Shown in pieces: positions 18,324 through 27,376 of a stretch of DNA of 64,000 nucleotides (positions within the stretch are counted from its first letter, which is position 1; every line of letters starts with the position of its first letter). The stretch is from the NCBI RefSeq assembly GCF_016863295.1, contig NZ_BOOP01000046.1, forward strand, positions 1 to 64,000, in the 5' to 3' direction. The DNA is from Planotetraspora phitsanulokensis (GTDB lineage: Bacteria; Actinomycetota; Actinomycetes; Streptosporangiales; Streptosporangiaceae). Made by a program: the position numbers and the translations under genes. The notes under the pieces were generated by a model, which saw nothing but the letters and a program-made list of their open reading frames with translations, searched no databases and was not told the DNA's origin.

Positions 18324-20237
18324 TCATCCGAGCCGGTAGAGCGTGCCCCCGCCCGCGCCGCCGTACTCCGAGGGGTCCACCCGCGTCCCGCTGCCGGTGA
18401 CCCAGTCGGTGAGGTCGGCGCTCATCCCGCCGCCCCTGCCCCGTCCCGAGAGCCGCGGGGTGAGCCTGTCGCCGACCAGGACGTACTTGAGGAGTCCGGC
18501 GGAGGCGTACTCCTTCAGCCTGCCGAGGGTCATCGCCGGATCGCGGCCGCTGAACCCGCCCATCGCCAGGACGGGCCGGCCCGTGGACAGGATGATCGAC
18601 GAGGCGCTGTGCGCCTGACCGACCGCCAGCAGCCAGGTGGCCCCGCCCTGGTTGCGCTCGAGATAGTCGATCATCCCCTCGGCGACGCTCCCGTTCCGTC
18701 CCGTCCATGGGGCGAGCGCACGCGCCAGGACGCCCTGCTGCCGCATCGCGCCCGGCCAGAACGCGCGCCGCTCCCCCGCCGGACCGGCCGTCGGGTCGCC
18801 CCCGCGCACCGTGACGGTCAGCGGAGTCAGGGCGTAGGAGGCCGGCCCGGCGAGACAGGCGAACATGCCGGCGAGCGAGGTCGCCACCAGCAGCCGCCGC
18901 CTGCCGGGCCGTACGAGCAGGATCCGCCGCGTCACCGCGACCAGGCCGATCACCGCGACCGCCGTCGCGGCCACGACCGCCCAGGCGAGCCACGGCACGA
19001 AGTCGGGTGTACGGCGGAGCACCACGAACGACCACCCGCCGGTGACGGCGACCCCGGCGGGCAGCCCCCACCTCCAGACGGGCCACTCGCGCTGCGCCCG
19101 CCAGAGCAGGACGGCCCCGATTCCGGTCAGCGCCGAGACCGCCGGAGCCATCGCGGTCGTGTAGTACGGGTGGAAGGTGCCGTGGGAGAAGCTGAAGACG
19201 GCGAAGTGGACCACGAGCCAGGAACCCCACAGGACCAGCGCCGCCTGGGCGGGCGAGCGGCGGGAGGCCAGCATCAGGCCCGCCACCAGCGCCAAAGCCG
19301 CGAACGGCAGCAGCCAGGAGATCTGCCCGGCCATGGAGTCGTTGAAGAGCCGCCCGGCGCCGGACTGCCCGCCGAACCCGCCCCATCCTCCCGTTTCACC
19401 GGGGATCGCGCCCAGGCCCCTCCCGGCCTCGCCGCCGCGGCCGACGATCCGGCCGATGCCGTTGTATCCGACGACGAGGTCCAGGACGCTGTTGTCCGTG
19501 CTGCCCCCGATGTAGGGCCGGGAGGAGGCGGGCCACAGGTCGACCACGACCATCCACCAGACGCTGGAGACCATCAGGACGGCCCCTGCCGCGAGCAGGC
19601 GCCGTACCCGCCGGGCCAGGTCTCCCCCGGCCACGCACAGGTACGCGAGGCCGAGCGCGGGGACGGCGAGGTACGCCTGCAGCATCTTGGCGTTGAACGC
19701 CAGGCCCGCGAAGGCGGCCGCCAGCAGAAGAGGCCTCAGGCGGCCCGTGCGCACGGCCTCGAGGCAGAACCACGCCGCCGTGACGAGCAGCAGCACGAGG
19801 ATCGTGTCGGGGTTGTTGTCCCGGGTGATGGCCACGGTGATCGGCGTCAGCGTCATCACCAGGGCCGCGATCAGCGCCGCCGCCCGGGCCTGGGCGCCGC
19901 TGAGCGAGCGCAGCACCGCCGAGTGGACCACGGCGACCGAGGCGACCCCGGCGACGGCCTGCGGCAGGAGCATGCTCCACGGGCCGAAGCCGAAGATCCG
20001 CGCCGACAGGCCCATCACCCACAGGGCGAGCGGCGGCTTGTCGACGGTGATGAACGATCCGGCGTCGAGCGCGCCGAAGAAGAACGCCTTCCAGCTCCGG
20101 GTCCCGGAGTAGACCGCCGCGGCGTAGTACTCGTTGGCGTAGCCGTTGCGGCCCAGCGCCCAGGTGTAGAGCACCGCCGCGAGGGCGAGGACCCCCCACA
20201 TGGCGGGCCGCGCCCAGCGTGTCGTCCCGGTCGTCAT
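18324..20237 (-). CDS. Glycosyltransferase family 39 (ArnT/PMT-like) membrane protein
   Basis: This 637-residue integral membrane protein has about 11-12 hydrophobic segments. The N-terminal luminal loop holds ANEYYAAAVYSGTRSWKAFF and the motif ITVDKPPL near residue 64, typical of GT39 enzymes that use polyprenyl-phosphate sugars. The C-terminal ~170 residues form a soluble extracytoplasmic domain. The acceptor is unknown. ATG 20237 has GGGGAGGAG upstream. It converges on the small gene ending at 18315, with only 8 bases between them. Confidence 0.88.
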   Translation of the reverse strand: MTTGTTRWARPAMWGVLALAAVLYTWALGRNGYANEYYAAAVYSGTRSWKAFFFGALDAGSFITVDKPPLALWVMGLSARIFGFGPWSMLLPQAVAGVASVAVVHSAVLRSLSGAQARAAALIAALVMTLTPITVAITRDNNPDTILVLLLVTAAWFCLEAVRTGRLRPLLLAAAFAGLAFNAKMLQAYLAVPALGLAYLCVAGGDLARRVRRLLAAGAVLMVSSVWWMVVVDLWPASSRPYIGGSTDNSVLDLVVGYNGIGRIVGRGGEAGRGLGAIPGETGGWGGFGGQSGAGRLFNDSMAGQISWLLPFAALALVAGLMLASRRSPAQAALVLWGSWLVVHFAVFSFSHGTFHPYYTTAMAPAVSALTGIGAVLLWRAQREWPVWRWGLPAGVAVTGGWSFVVLRRTPDFVPWLAWAVVAATAVAVIGLVAVTRRILLVRPGRRRLLVATSLAGMFACLAGPASYALTPLTVTVRGGDPTAGPAGERRAFWPGAMRQQGVLARALAPWTGRNGSVAEGMIDYLERNQGGATWLLAVGQAHSASSIILSTGRPVLAMGGFSGRDPAMTLGRLKEYASAGLLKYVLVGDRLTPRLSGRGRGGGMSADLTDWVTGSGTRVDPSEYGGAGGGTLYRLG

Positions 20238-20421
20238 CGCGTTCTCCTCCCCGATGGGCCTGCGGGCGGCCCAGCGGCAAGTGTCACGGCGACCGGCGCG
20301 CGGGAGCGGAAGGCGACGCCGCCGGCAGGAGGACTCCTTACGGGGATATGGCGTGCCAATCAGGTGGGAAAAGGAAACGGGACGGGGAAACAGGACAGAG
20401 AAATACGAGAACGCGCAGCGA

Positions 20422-21969
20422 TCAGCCGAGAACGGCCATCGCCGCGTTGTGCCCGGGGATTCCGCTGACGCCGCCGCCCCTGCGGGCCCCGGCGGCGCAC
20501 AGCAGGACGCGCGGGTGCCGGGTCTCGACGCCCCAGGGGCCGTCGTCGCCGGATTCGGCGAACGGCCAGGACAGGTCCCGGTGGAAGATGTGGCCCCCGG
20601 GCAGTCCCGCGTCCCTCTCCAGGTCCGCGGGCGTCTTCGCCTCGAGGCACGGCTCGCCGGAGGGAGCGCGGAGCAGGCAGTCCTCAATGGGCTCCGCGAG
20701 CACCGCGTCGACGGACGCGATGGTCCTGCGCAAGGCCTCGTCCCGCGCCCGCGGGTCCTGGAAGAGCCGGGCGGGCATGTGGAGCCCGAACAACGTCATC
20801 GTCTGCGCGCCGGACTCCCTCAGCGACTCGCCGAGGATCGACGCGTCGGTGAGCGAATGGCAGTAGACCTCGACCGGCGGCAGGTCGGGGATGCGGCCCG
20901 CGGCCGCCTGCGCGTAGGCCGCGGCGAGCTGGTCGCGGCTCTCGTTGATGTGGAAGGTGCCGCTGAACGCCTCCTCCGGGCGTACGGCGGGGTCCTTCAG
21001 GCGGGGCAGCCGCGACAGCACCATGTTGACCTTGAGCTGGGCGCCCTCGGGCGTCCTGGCCTCCTCCCCGAGGAGTCGGGCGAGCACGGCGGGCGGCAGC
21101 GCGGCCAGCACGCGCTCGCCCGTGACCACGTGCTCGGACCCGTCGGATCCCTCGGATCCCTCGGGGCTCTCGGTGAAGGTGACCTCGCCGGTGTCCGGGT
21201 CGATCGCCAGCACCTCGGCGCCGGTGCGGATCTCCGCGCCCGCGCGGACGGCGATCTCGGCGAGGGAGGCGGTGACGGCGCCCATCCCGCCGACGGGGAC
21301 GTTCCAGTCGCCGGTCCCGTCGCCGATGACGTGGTAGAGGAAGCAGCGGTTGGCCAGCAGGTCGGTGGCGGGGTCGGCGAAGGTGCCGATGAGGGCGTCG
21401 GTGAGGACCACCCCGCGAACGGTGTCGTCGGCGAAGCGTTCGTCGACGACCGCGCCGATCGGCCGCTCGAACAGGTCGCGCCACGCCTCGTCGTCGCCGA
21501 CGAGGTCGCGCAGCGCCGCACGGTCCCGGAGCGGCTCCAGGAGGGTCGGGGCGACGCGGGCGGCCACGTGGGCCGTCATCCGGTAGAAGCGGCGCCAGGC
21601 GTCGAGGTCCGCGGTGCCGCCCGTGACCGCCGCGAAGGAGCCGGCGGTGCGCCCGGCGTCGCCGTTGTCGACGAGCAGTCCGGTGTCGCCGACGGGCGTG
21701 TAGGAGGCGAAGCGCCGGTGACGCAGCTCCACCCCGAGCCCGAGATCCTTGACGATCTTCGTGGGCAGCAGGCTGACCAGGTACGAGTACCGCGACAACC
21801 GCGCGTCGACGCCGGGGAAGGCCCGCGCGGAGACGGCGAGGCCGCCCACGTGGCCGAGCCGTTCGAGCACGAGCACCCGCCGGCCGGCTCCGGCCAGGTA
21901 GGCGGCGGCGACCAGGCCGTTGTGCCCTGCGCCGGCGATGACGACGTCGTAGCGCGAGCTAGGCGACAT
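20422..21969 (-). CDS. Phytoene desaturase-like FAD/NAD(P)-dependent oxidoreductase
   Basis: This 515-residue protein begins YDVVIAGAGHNGLVAAAYLAGAG, the Rossmann FAD site, and ends GHNAAMAVLG, the FAD-contacting tail of the phytoene dehydrogenase/carotenoid isomerase group. No carotenoid genes lie nearby, so the substrate is open. ATG 21969 is preceded by the -10-like TATTGT (21982-21977) with a 7-nt gap and no ribosome binding site, so a leaderless start is likely. It is divergent from psuG with 55 bases between the starts. Confidence 0.88.
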   Translation of the reverse strand: MSPSSRYDVVIAGAGHNGLVAAAYLAGAGRRVLVLERLGHVGGLAVSARAFPGVDARLSRYSYLVSLLPTKIVKDLGLGVELRHRRFASYTPVGDTGLLVDNGDAGRTAGSFAAVTGGTADLDAWRRFYRMTAHVAARVAPTLLEPLRDRAALRDLVGDDEAWRDLFERPIGAVVDERFADDTVRGVVLTDALIGTFADPATDLLANRCFLYHVIGDGTGDWNVPVGGMGAVTASLAEIAVRAGAEIRTGAEVLAIDPDTGEVTFTESPEGSEGSDGSEHVVTGERVLAALPPAVLARLLGEEARTPEGAQLKVNMVLSRLPRLKDPAVRPEEAFSGTFHINESRDQLAAAYAQAAAGRIPDLPPVEVYCHSLTDASILGESLRESGAQTMTLFGLHMPARLFQDPRARDEALRRTIASVDAVLAEPIEDCLLRAPSGEPCLEAKTPADLERDAGLPGGHIFHRDLSWPFAESGDDGPWGVETRHPRVLLCAAGARRGGGVSGIPGHNAAMAVLG

Positions 21970-21976
21970 GGCGGGC

Positions 21977-21982
21977 ACAATA
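21977..21982 (-). promoter_or_regulatory. -10-like hexamer TATTGT of a leaderless start
   Basis: TATTGT ends 7 nt before ATG 21969 on the minus strand. It lies in the 55-bp divergent region shared with psuG. Confidence 0.5.
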
Positions 21983-22024
21983 TCCCGAAGCGGACATATT
22001 CCGCCAACCCCAAACAGGAGAGTC

Positions 22025-22930
22025 ATGCGCATTACCGATGAGGTCGCCGAGGCCATCGCCGAGGGCAGGCCTGTCGTGGCCCTGGAGTCCACCATCATCT
22101 CCCACGGGCTGCCCCAGCCGCGGAACCTGCAGGTCGCCGTCGAACTGGAGAAGACCGTCCGCGAGGCGGGAGCCGTACCGGCCACGATCGCGGTCCTCGA
22201 CGGCGTCCCGCGGATCGGCCTCGACAAGGAGGGCCTGGAGCGGATCGCCACCGAGCCCGGACTGCGCAAGCTCGGTTTCCGCGACCTCGCGCCGGCCGCC
22301 GCGCTTCGGCTCAGCGGAGCCACCACGGTGTCGGGGACGTCGTTCCTGGCGGCCCGCGCCGGCATCCGGGTCTTCGCCACCGGAGGTCTGGGCGGCGTGC
22401 ACCGGGGCTGGACCACCGTTCAGGACGAGTCCGCCGACCTCGACACGCTGAGCCGTACCCGGATCACGGTCGTCTGCGCGGGCGTGAAGTCGATCCTCGA
22501 CGTGCCCGCCACCCTGCAGCGGCTGGAGACCCGGCAGGTCGGCGTCGTCGGCTATCGCACCGACGAGTTCCCCGGCTTCTATCTGCACACCTCGGGCGAG
22601 CCCGTCGACTGGCGGATCGAGACGCCGGAGGACGCCGCCGGGATCATGCGGGCGCAGGACGCCCTCGGCGGCCCGGAGACGGCGCTGATCGTCGCCAACC
22701 CGGTTCCCGTGGCCGACCAGCTCGACCCGGCCCTGCACGACCGCGTGCTCGCCGAGGCCCTGGCCGCGGCCGACGCCCAGGGGGTGACCGGCCAGGCGAT
22801 CACGCCGTTCCTGCTGGAGTACCTCGTGAACGGCACGGGCGGCGCGTCCCTGGAGGCCAACCTGGCGGCCGTCCGCGGCAACGCCGCGCTCGCGGGGCGG
22901 ATCGCGGCCGCCTTCAGCCGGGAGGGCTAG
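22025..22930 (+). CDS. psuG: Pseudouridine-5'-phosphate glycosidase
   Basis: This 301-residue enzyme cleaves the C-C glycosidic bond of pseudouridine 5'-phosphate to uracil and ribose 5-phosphate. Family motifs are clear: VVALESTIISHGLPQP near the N-terminus, FATGGLGGVHRG, and CAGVKSILDVPATLQRLET with the catalytic lysine region. CAGGAGAG precedes ATG 22025. The kinase gene that makes its substrate follows directly with a one-base overlap (TAGTG), giving the standard pseudouridine catabolic pair. Confidence 0.94.
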   Translation: MRITDEVAEAIAEGRPVVALESTIISHGLPQPRNLQVAVELEKTVREAGAVPATIAVLDGVPRIGLDKEGLERIATEPGLRKLGFRDLAPAAALRLSGATTVSGTSFLAARAGIRVFATGGLGGVHRGWTTVQDESADLDTLSRTRITVVCAGVKSILDVPATLQRLETRQVGVVGYRTDEFPGFYLHTSGEPVDWRIETPEDAAGIMRAQDALGGPETALIVANPVPVADQLDPALHDRVLAEALAAADAQGVTGQAITPFLLEYLVNGTGGASLEANLAAVRGNAALAGRIAAAFSREG

Positions 22931-23868
22931 TGGGCGGCCTGCTCGTGATCGGCGACGTCGTCACCGATGTCGTGGCGCTGCACGAGCAGCCGCTCGCCAC
23001 CGGCACGGACACGGCCGCCGACATCGTGCTGCGCCCGGGCGGCTCGGGGGCGAACACCGCCTCCTGGGCCGCCCGCCTCGGTGCGGACACGCACTTCCTG
23101 GGGCGGGCCGGCTACGACACCGGCGACTGGCACACCGCGGAACTGGTCAAGGCGGGGGTCCGCCCGCACGTGCGGGTGGACCCCGACCGGCCGACCGCGA
23201 TCGTGATCGCGATGGTGGACGTGACCGGCGAGCGGTCGATGCTCACCAACCGGGGCGCGGGCGGGCACATCTCGGTCGCCGACTGGTCGCCCACGCTGCT
23301 CGACGGAGTGCGGCACCTGCACCTGTCGGGGTACACGCTGTTCGCCGAACCCGGCCTGGATCTCGCGCGGGTCGCCATGCGCGAGGCGGCAGGGCGCGGT
23401 GTCACCGTGAGCGTGGACCCCGCGTCGACGGGTCCGCTGCGTGCGTTCGGCGTCGAGCGGTTCCTCGGCGAGACCTCACCCGCGGGGATCGTGATCCCCA
23501 ACCTGGAGGAGGCGCTGGTGCTCTCCGGGGAGAGTGAGCCCGAGGCCGCGGCGCGGACCCTCAGCGCCCGGTACGGCACGGCGGCCGTGAAGCTGGGACC
23601 CGGCGGCGCGGTCCTCGGGGTGGACGGCCGGGTGGTCGCCAGGGAGCCCGCCGCCCCGGCGGAGCCGGTCGACTCGACCGGGGCCGGCGACGCGTTCGCG
23701 GCCGGGTTCCTGGCCGCGCTGCTCGCCGGATTCTCCCCCGCGGAGGCTCTGAAAAAAGGTTGTGAGGCAGGTGCGGCGGCAGTCTCCGAGGTGGGAGGCC
23801 GACCGAGCGCTGGGAACTTTACCCGATTGACACCAAATGCTCTCTTCCAGCGTAAGCTGCCTCAGTAG
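22930..23868 (+). CDS. psuK: PfkB-family sugar kinase, probably pseudouridine kinase
   Basis: This 312-residue ribokinase-fold enzyme has the substrate region GGSGANTASWAARLG and the ATP-binding/catalytic motif DSTGAGDAFAAGFL. Paired with psuG it is expected to phosphorylate pseudouridine. GTG 22930 overlaps the psuG stop by one base. The last ~25 residues (after EVGGRPSAG) are encoded by AT-richer sequence that also holds a perfect TTGACA, so the coding tail may double as the promoter of the next gene. Confidence 0.9.
   Translation: MGGLLVIGDVVTDVVALHEQPLATGTDTAADIVLRPGGSGANTASWAARLGADTHFLGRAGYDTGDWHTAELVKAGVRPHVRVDPDRPTAIVIAMVDVTGERSMLTNRGAGGHISVADWSPTLLDGVRHLHLSGYTLFAEPGLDLARVAMREAAGRGVTVSVDPASTGPLRAFGVERFLGETSPAGIVIPNLEEALVLSGESEPEAAARTLSARYGTAAVKLGPGGAVLGVDGRVVAREPAAPAEPVDSTGAGDAFAAGFLAALLAGFSPAEALKKGCEAGAAAVSEVGGRPSAGNFTRLTPNALFQRKLPQ
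23827..23858 (+). promoter_or_regulatory. Possible promoter inside the psuK 3' end
   Basis: TTGACA at 23827-23832 and TAAGCT at 23853-23858 lie 48 nt upstream of the ATG at 23906. The spacer is 20 nt, longer than the usual 17-18, so this is a weak call despite the perfect -35. Confidence 0.35.
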
Positions 23869-23905
23869 CAACACGCGTCACTCTCGGGAGGGTGCGGTCT
23901 AACAG

Positions 23906-25807
23906 ATGGACGCCGAGTCAACGATCTGCCTGAGCGACATGGTTCCTGCACTGCGCTGGAGCCGTCCTCAGCAGGTGGCCGAAATTCTGGCCGATCCACG
24001 CCTGCCTGGCGGCTGGTGGGCCTCCGTCGCGTTGAAGCGCGCTCTGGAGGCGACCGGTGTTGACTGGCTGTGCGAGCGGCTCGCCCGGCTGGCCGTGAGC
24101 CGCTGGGATCATCTGACCCTCACCGATCTGCTTCCGGCGCTCCAGGTCCATCCCCTGGACCCGGCGCTGCCGGGCTGGCCGGAGCCGGTCCAGGCGGCCG
24201 TCAAGGGAGCGGGCGGCTGGTTCAGGCTGCGGCGGCTGACCCCGCACGACCTCCAGTCGGCGTCGGCCGCGCCCGAGGCGGTGCTGGCGACGCTCTTCCG
24301 CGAGATCTTCACCCATCCGCTCATCCACCCGGCTCCCCAGGCCGTGGCACAGGCGGCGGTACAGGTTTCAGGACAACCGCCACTGCAGCCGCAGGCGCAG
24401 CCTCGGGGAGCGGCATCGACCGGACCTCTGGTGCCGGGCCCGCGCGCCCCGCAGGCACCCGTCCAGCAACCACCCGTCCCGCAGGCGCCGGTTCTTCAGG
24501 CACCGGTCCCGCAGGCACCCGTACAGCAGTCGCCGGCTCAGCAGGGGCTCGCGCCGCAGGCCCCGGCACAGCAGGCGCCGATCCCGCAGACGCCCGCCCA
24601 GCAGGCACCCGGCCAGCAGCCGCCAGTCCAGGCACCCGCCGCTCAGACGCCTCCCATGCAGGCGTCTCCCGCACAAGCGCAACCGCCGGCGCAGGCGGCG
24701 CCCGCCGACGAGACGCCCGCCGCCCTCGCCCCGCCGCCGCCCCTGCCTCCGGCGCTGGCGAGCGAGCACCCGATGGTGGGCGTCGTCGACGGGCTCTTCC
24801 GCTCGTGGGATCCGCTGGCCAGGGCCGTCGCGGCCCAGCGGCTGTTCGCCGCCGAGCCCGTCAGCCTCCGCACGCTCGCCCACGAGCTGAACGTCGACCG
24901 CGAGACGTTGTCGCACGCCCAACGGGCCGCCGAGGAGCGGGTGCTGCACTGGCTGCGGTCCCCCGACTCGACGGCGCTGACCGGCCATCTCTTCGGGCTC
25001 ACCGAATGGCTGGGTGCGGCCGCCACCCAGGACCAGCTGATCGCCGCCGATCCCTCCCACCCGATCGAGGTGCCCGTCCTGGGCACGCCGCTCTGGCGGG
25101 TCCTCGTCACCCTCATGCCCGACCGCCGGCTGCAGGACGGCTGGCTGGTGGTCGGCGACCTCGCCGGCCTGCGCGACAAGTCGCGGCAGATCCTGGCGGG
25201 CAGCCCCCCGGACGCCGATGTCGTGCAGGTTCTCGGCCAGCTGGGCATCCGGGCCCACTCCGCCCGCGCATGGCTGGAGTCGATTCCGCCCGCCTCCGAC
25301 CCGCGCGCGTTCGCGCCGCCCGCGCCCATGGACAACAATCAGCCGCTGCCCCGCCGTACGCCGGGTGCGAACGGCCACCAGCTCCAGCGGGGCGGCGTCC
25401 CCATACCGTCGCAGGCCAACAACGGGCCCGACGCGGCGACCGCCCTGGCGGCGCTCAACGCGCTGACGGCCCAGGCGCCGCGGCCCCACCTCGTCCCCGG
25501 TCCGCGGGCGACCCCGGGCCCGGCCTCGGACCCGCGCCGCTGGCAGCGCATCGATGTGACGAGCGGCCACCTCCGGGGTGAGCCGGTCGCCGTCCCCGAG
25601 GGGTACGCCGCCCAGCTGGGGATGCGGCCGGGCACCCTGCTGTCGGTCACCGGACCAGGGGACAACGCGGTTGTCCTGGTCTGGCGGGACAGGCAGCCGA
25701 TGTTCGACTCGCTCCAGCCGGTGCTGATGCGGCTCAACGCCCGGCCGGGCGACGCCGTCTACGTCACCGTGGACGGCTACCGCCTGGACGCCCAGCTCAC
25801 TTCGTGA
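23906..25807 (+). CDS. Large Pro/Gln-repeat protein with a sigma-region-4-like helix-turn-helix
   Basis: This 633-residue protein is not one I can assign to a family. Residues 1-145 are a Trp/Leu-rich alpha domain. Residues ~150-275 are a Pro/Gln/Ala repeat of PQAPVQQ-type units. Residues ~293-350 (AAEPVSLRTLAHELNVDRETLSHAQRAAEERV) resemble the helix-turn-helix of sigma factor region 4. A second Pro-rich linker and a small beta domain (~545-633) follow. It has no signal peptide or membrane segment. GGGAGGG precedes ATG 23906 at some distance. It overlaps the convergent GNAT gene by 11 bases. DNA binding is inference. Confidence 0.85.
   Translation: MDAESTICLSDMVPALRWSRPQQVAEILADPRLPGGWWASVALKRALEATGVDWLCERLARLAVSRWDHLTLTDLLPALQVHPLDPALPGWPEPVQAAVKGAGGWFRLRRLTPHDLQSASAAPEAVLATLFREIFTHPLIHPAPQAVAQAAVQVSGQPPLQPQAQPRGAASTGPLVPGPRAPQAPVQQPPVPQAPVLQAPVPQAPVQQSPAQQGLAPQAPAQQAPIPQTPAQQAPGQQPPVQAPAAQTPPMQASPAQAQPPAQAAPADETPAALAPPPPLPPALASEHPMVGVVDGLFRSWDPLARAVAAQRLFAAEPVSLRTLAHELNVDRETLSHAQRAAEERVLHWLRSPDSTALTGHLFGLTEWLGAAATQDQLIAADPSHPIEVPVLGTPLWRVLVTLMPDRRLQDGWLVVGDLAGLRDKSRQILAGSPPDADVVQVLGQLGIRAHSARAWLESIPPASDPRAFAPPAPMDNNQPLPRRTPGANGHQLQRGGVPIPSQANNGPDAATALAALNALTAQAPRPHLVPGPRATPGPASDPRRWQRIDVTSGHLRGEPVAVPEGYAAQLGMRPGTLLSVTGPGDNAVVLVWRDRQPMFDSLQPVLMRLNARPGDAVYVTVDGYRLDAQLTS
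24361..24720 (+). repeat. Coding Pro/Gln/Ala tandem repeat
   Basis: This in-frame block consists of degenerate units such as CAGGCACCCGTCCAGCAA, encoding QAPVQQ, PQAPVLQ, PQAPAQQ and similar, for about 120 residues. It separates the N-terminal domain from the helix-turn-helix region of the host protein. Confidence 0.8.
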
Positions 25808-26240
25808 CCGTCAGCATCTTCCGGTAGTAGGTCGCCGACACCTCGAACCCGAGCGCGCCGTAGAACTCCGCGGCGCGCCGGGTCGCGAGGGCGACATATC
25901 CGGCGTCGCGGGAGCGGGCCCAGGTCTCGAACTCCTCCAGCAGCATGCGGCCGATGCCGTGCCGCCGGTAGGCGCTCTCGATCATCGCCTCCTCGACCCA
26001 GGCGATCCTTCCGTTGGCGAAGAGCGTCAGATGGGTGAACCCCAGCAGGTAGCCCCGTACCGTCCCCTCGACGGTGGCCACCAGCAGCAGGGCGTCCTCG
26101 TTCTCGAGCAGTTGCGGGAACGCGTCGTCGAACGCCTGCCGCTCCGGGCGGAACGTCAGCGCGAACTCACGAGCCAGCGCGAATATCTGGTCGGCATCGG
26201 TCTTCTCGGCCTGCCGGAGCTTGAGATCACCAGATGTCAT
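25797..26240 (-). CDS. GNAT family N-acetyltransferase
   Basis: This 147-residue protein has the GNAT fold, with the acetyl-CoA loop YRRHGIGRMLLEEFETWA near residues 91-108 and AAEFYGALGFEVSATYYRKML at the end. The acceptor is unknown. ATG 26240 is preceded by TAGAGT (26253-26248) at 7 nt with no ribosome binding site, matching the leaderless pattern. It is divergent from the AlkC-like gene, sharing a ~58-bp promoter region. Confidence 0.9.
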   Translation of the reverse strand: MTSGDLKLRQAEKTDADQIFALAREFALTFRPERQAFDDAFPQLLENEDALLLVATVEGTVRGYLLGFTHLTLFANGRIAWVEEAMIESAYRRHGIGRMLLEEFETWARSRDAGYVALATRRAAEFYGALGFEVSATYYRKMLTVTK

Positions 26241-26247
26241 GACAAGG

Positions 26248-26291
26248 ACTCTAAGCCACCGGTGAAAAATGTCGGCACCGCCTGGCACCCT
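26248..26291. promoter_or_regulatory. Divergent -10-like hexamers for two leaderless genes
   Basis: On the minus strand TAGAGT (26253-26248) lies 7 nt before ATG 26240. On the plus strand CACCCT (26286-26291) lies 7 nt before GTG 26299. The two may share the intervening ~30 bp. Confidence 0.4.
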
Positions 26292-26298
26292 GTCGGCT

Positions 26299-27369
26299 GT
26301 GGCCGAGCCTTTGAAAGAAATGATCAATGTGGCGTCCGTGGGCCTGCTCGCCGACGGGGTGCGGGCGGCGTGGGCGCCGTTCCGCCGTGACGACTTCGTG
26401 GCCGCCGCCACGACCGGCCTCGGCGGCCTGGAGCTGAAGGACCGGGTCCGGCACGTCGCGGGGGCACTCCACGGCGCCCTTCCGCTGCCGTTCCCCGAGG
26501 CGGCGGCCGCGCTCCGGGAGGCGGCGGCGCACGTCCGGCTGGACATGTGGAGCGGCTGGCCGGCCACCGAATACGTCGGCACGCGCGGGATCGAGCACCT
26601 GGACGAGGCGATGGCCACGCTGGCGGTCCTCACCCCGTTCGCCACCGGCGAGTTCGCGGTCCGTCCCTACCTCGACCACTACCGCGACGACGCCCTGAAG
26701 ATCATGCACGGCTGGGCCGGGTCCGCGGACGAGCACCTGCGGCGCCTCGCCTCCGAGGGGTCGCGCCCCAGGCTGCCGTGGGGGTCACGCGTCCGCTGGC
26801 TGATGTCGCCGGGGCCGACCCTGCCCATCCTCGACCTGCTCCGCGACGACCCGAGCGAATACGTCCGCCGTTCGGTGGCCAACCATGTCAACGACCTCGC
26901 GAAGGATCACCCGGAGGTCGCGGTCGGCCTGCTCGGCCGCTGGCGGACCGAGGGCGGCTCGCATGTCGAGCGGGTCGTCCGCCATGCCGTACGCGGACTG
27001 ATCCGCGCCGGCCATCCTGAGGCCCTGTCGCTGATGGGCGCCGTCCCCGGCAGCGGGGCGGTCGAGTCGCTGGCCCTCGACGGGCCCGAGGTGGCGGTGG
27101 GCGGGCGACTGCCGTTCACGGTCACGGTCCGCGCCGACGCCCCCGGGCCCGTGGTGCTCAAGTACGCCGTACGCCGGGACGGCTCACGGAGGGTCTTCCA
27201 CCTCGGTGAGCGCGTCGCCACCGATCCCGGGCAGCGCTTCACGATTACCAAGTCGCATTCGTTCCGGCCGGTCACGACCAGGACCGAGCCTCCCGGCCCG
27301 CGCGTGCTGGAGATCGTCGTCAACGGCGCCGTCCGGGCGAGCGCCGGCTTCACCCTCGTCGAGGGCTGA
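26299..27369 (+). CDS. AlkC-like DNA alkylation repair protein (HEAT-like repeats)
   Basis: This ~356-residue protein resembles AlkC, a non-base-flipping glycosylase that excises 3-methyladenine-type lesions. The N-terminal part is all-helical with HEAT-like repeats (SGWPATEYVGTRGIEHLDEA, YVRRSVANHVNDLAKDHPE). The C-terminal ~100 residues form a beta-rich Ig-like domain (PEVAVGGRLPFTVTVRADAP), as described for many AlkC proteins. GTG 26299 gives the family-like MAEPLKEMINV start and has CACCCT 7 nt upstream; ATG 26269 would add ten residues. Assignment is by motif and layout. Confidence 0.82.
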   Translation: MAEPLKEMINVASVGLLADGVRAAWAPFRRDDFVAAATTGLGGLELKDRVRHVAGALHGALPLPFPEAAAALREAAAHVRLDMWSGWPATEYVGTRGIEHLDEAMATLAVLTPFATGEFAVRPYLDHYRDDALKIMHGWAGSADEHLRRLASEGSRPRLPWGSRVRWLMSPGPTLPILDLLRDDPSEYVRRSVANHVNDLAKDHPEVAVGLLGRWRTEGGSHVERVVRHAVRGLIRAGHPEALSLMGAVPGSGAVESLALDGPEVAVGGRLPFTVTVRADAPGPVVLKYAVRRDGSRRVFHLGERVATDPGQRFTITKSHSFRPVTTRTEPPGPRVLEIVVNGAVRASAGFTLVEG

Positions 27370-27376
27370 AGAGTGT

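Noticed and set aside
17997-20468. An 823-codon open frame on the plus strand
   Set aside because: It is antisense to the GT39 gene and runs across real gene boundaries; composition is typical of GC-rich shadow frames.
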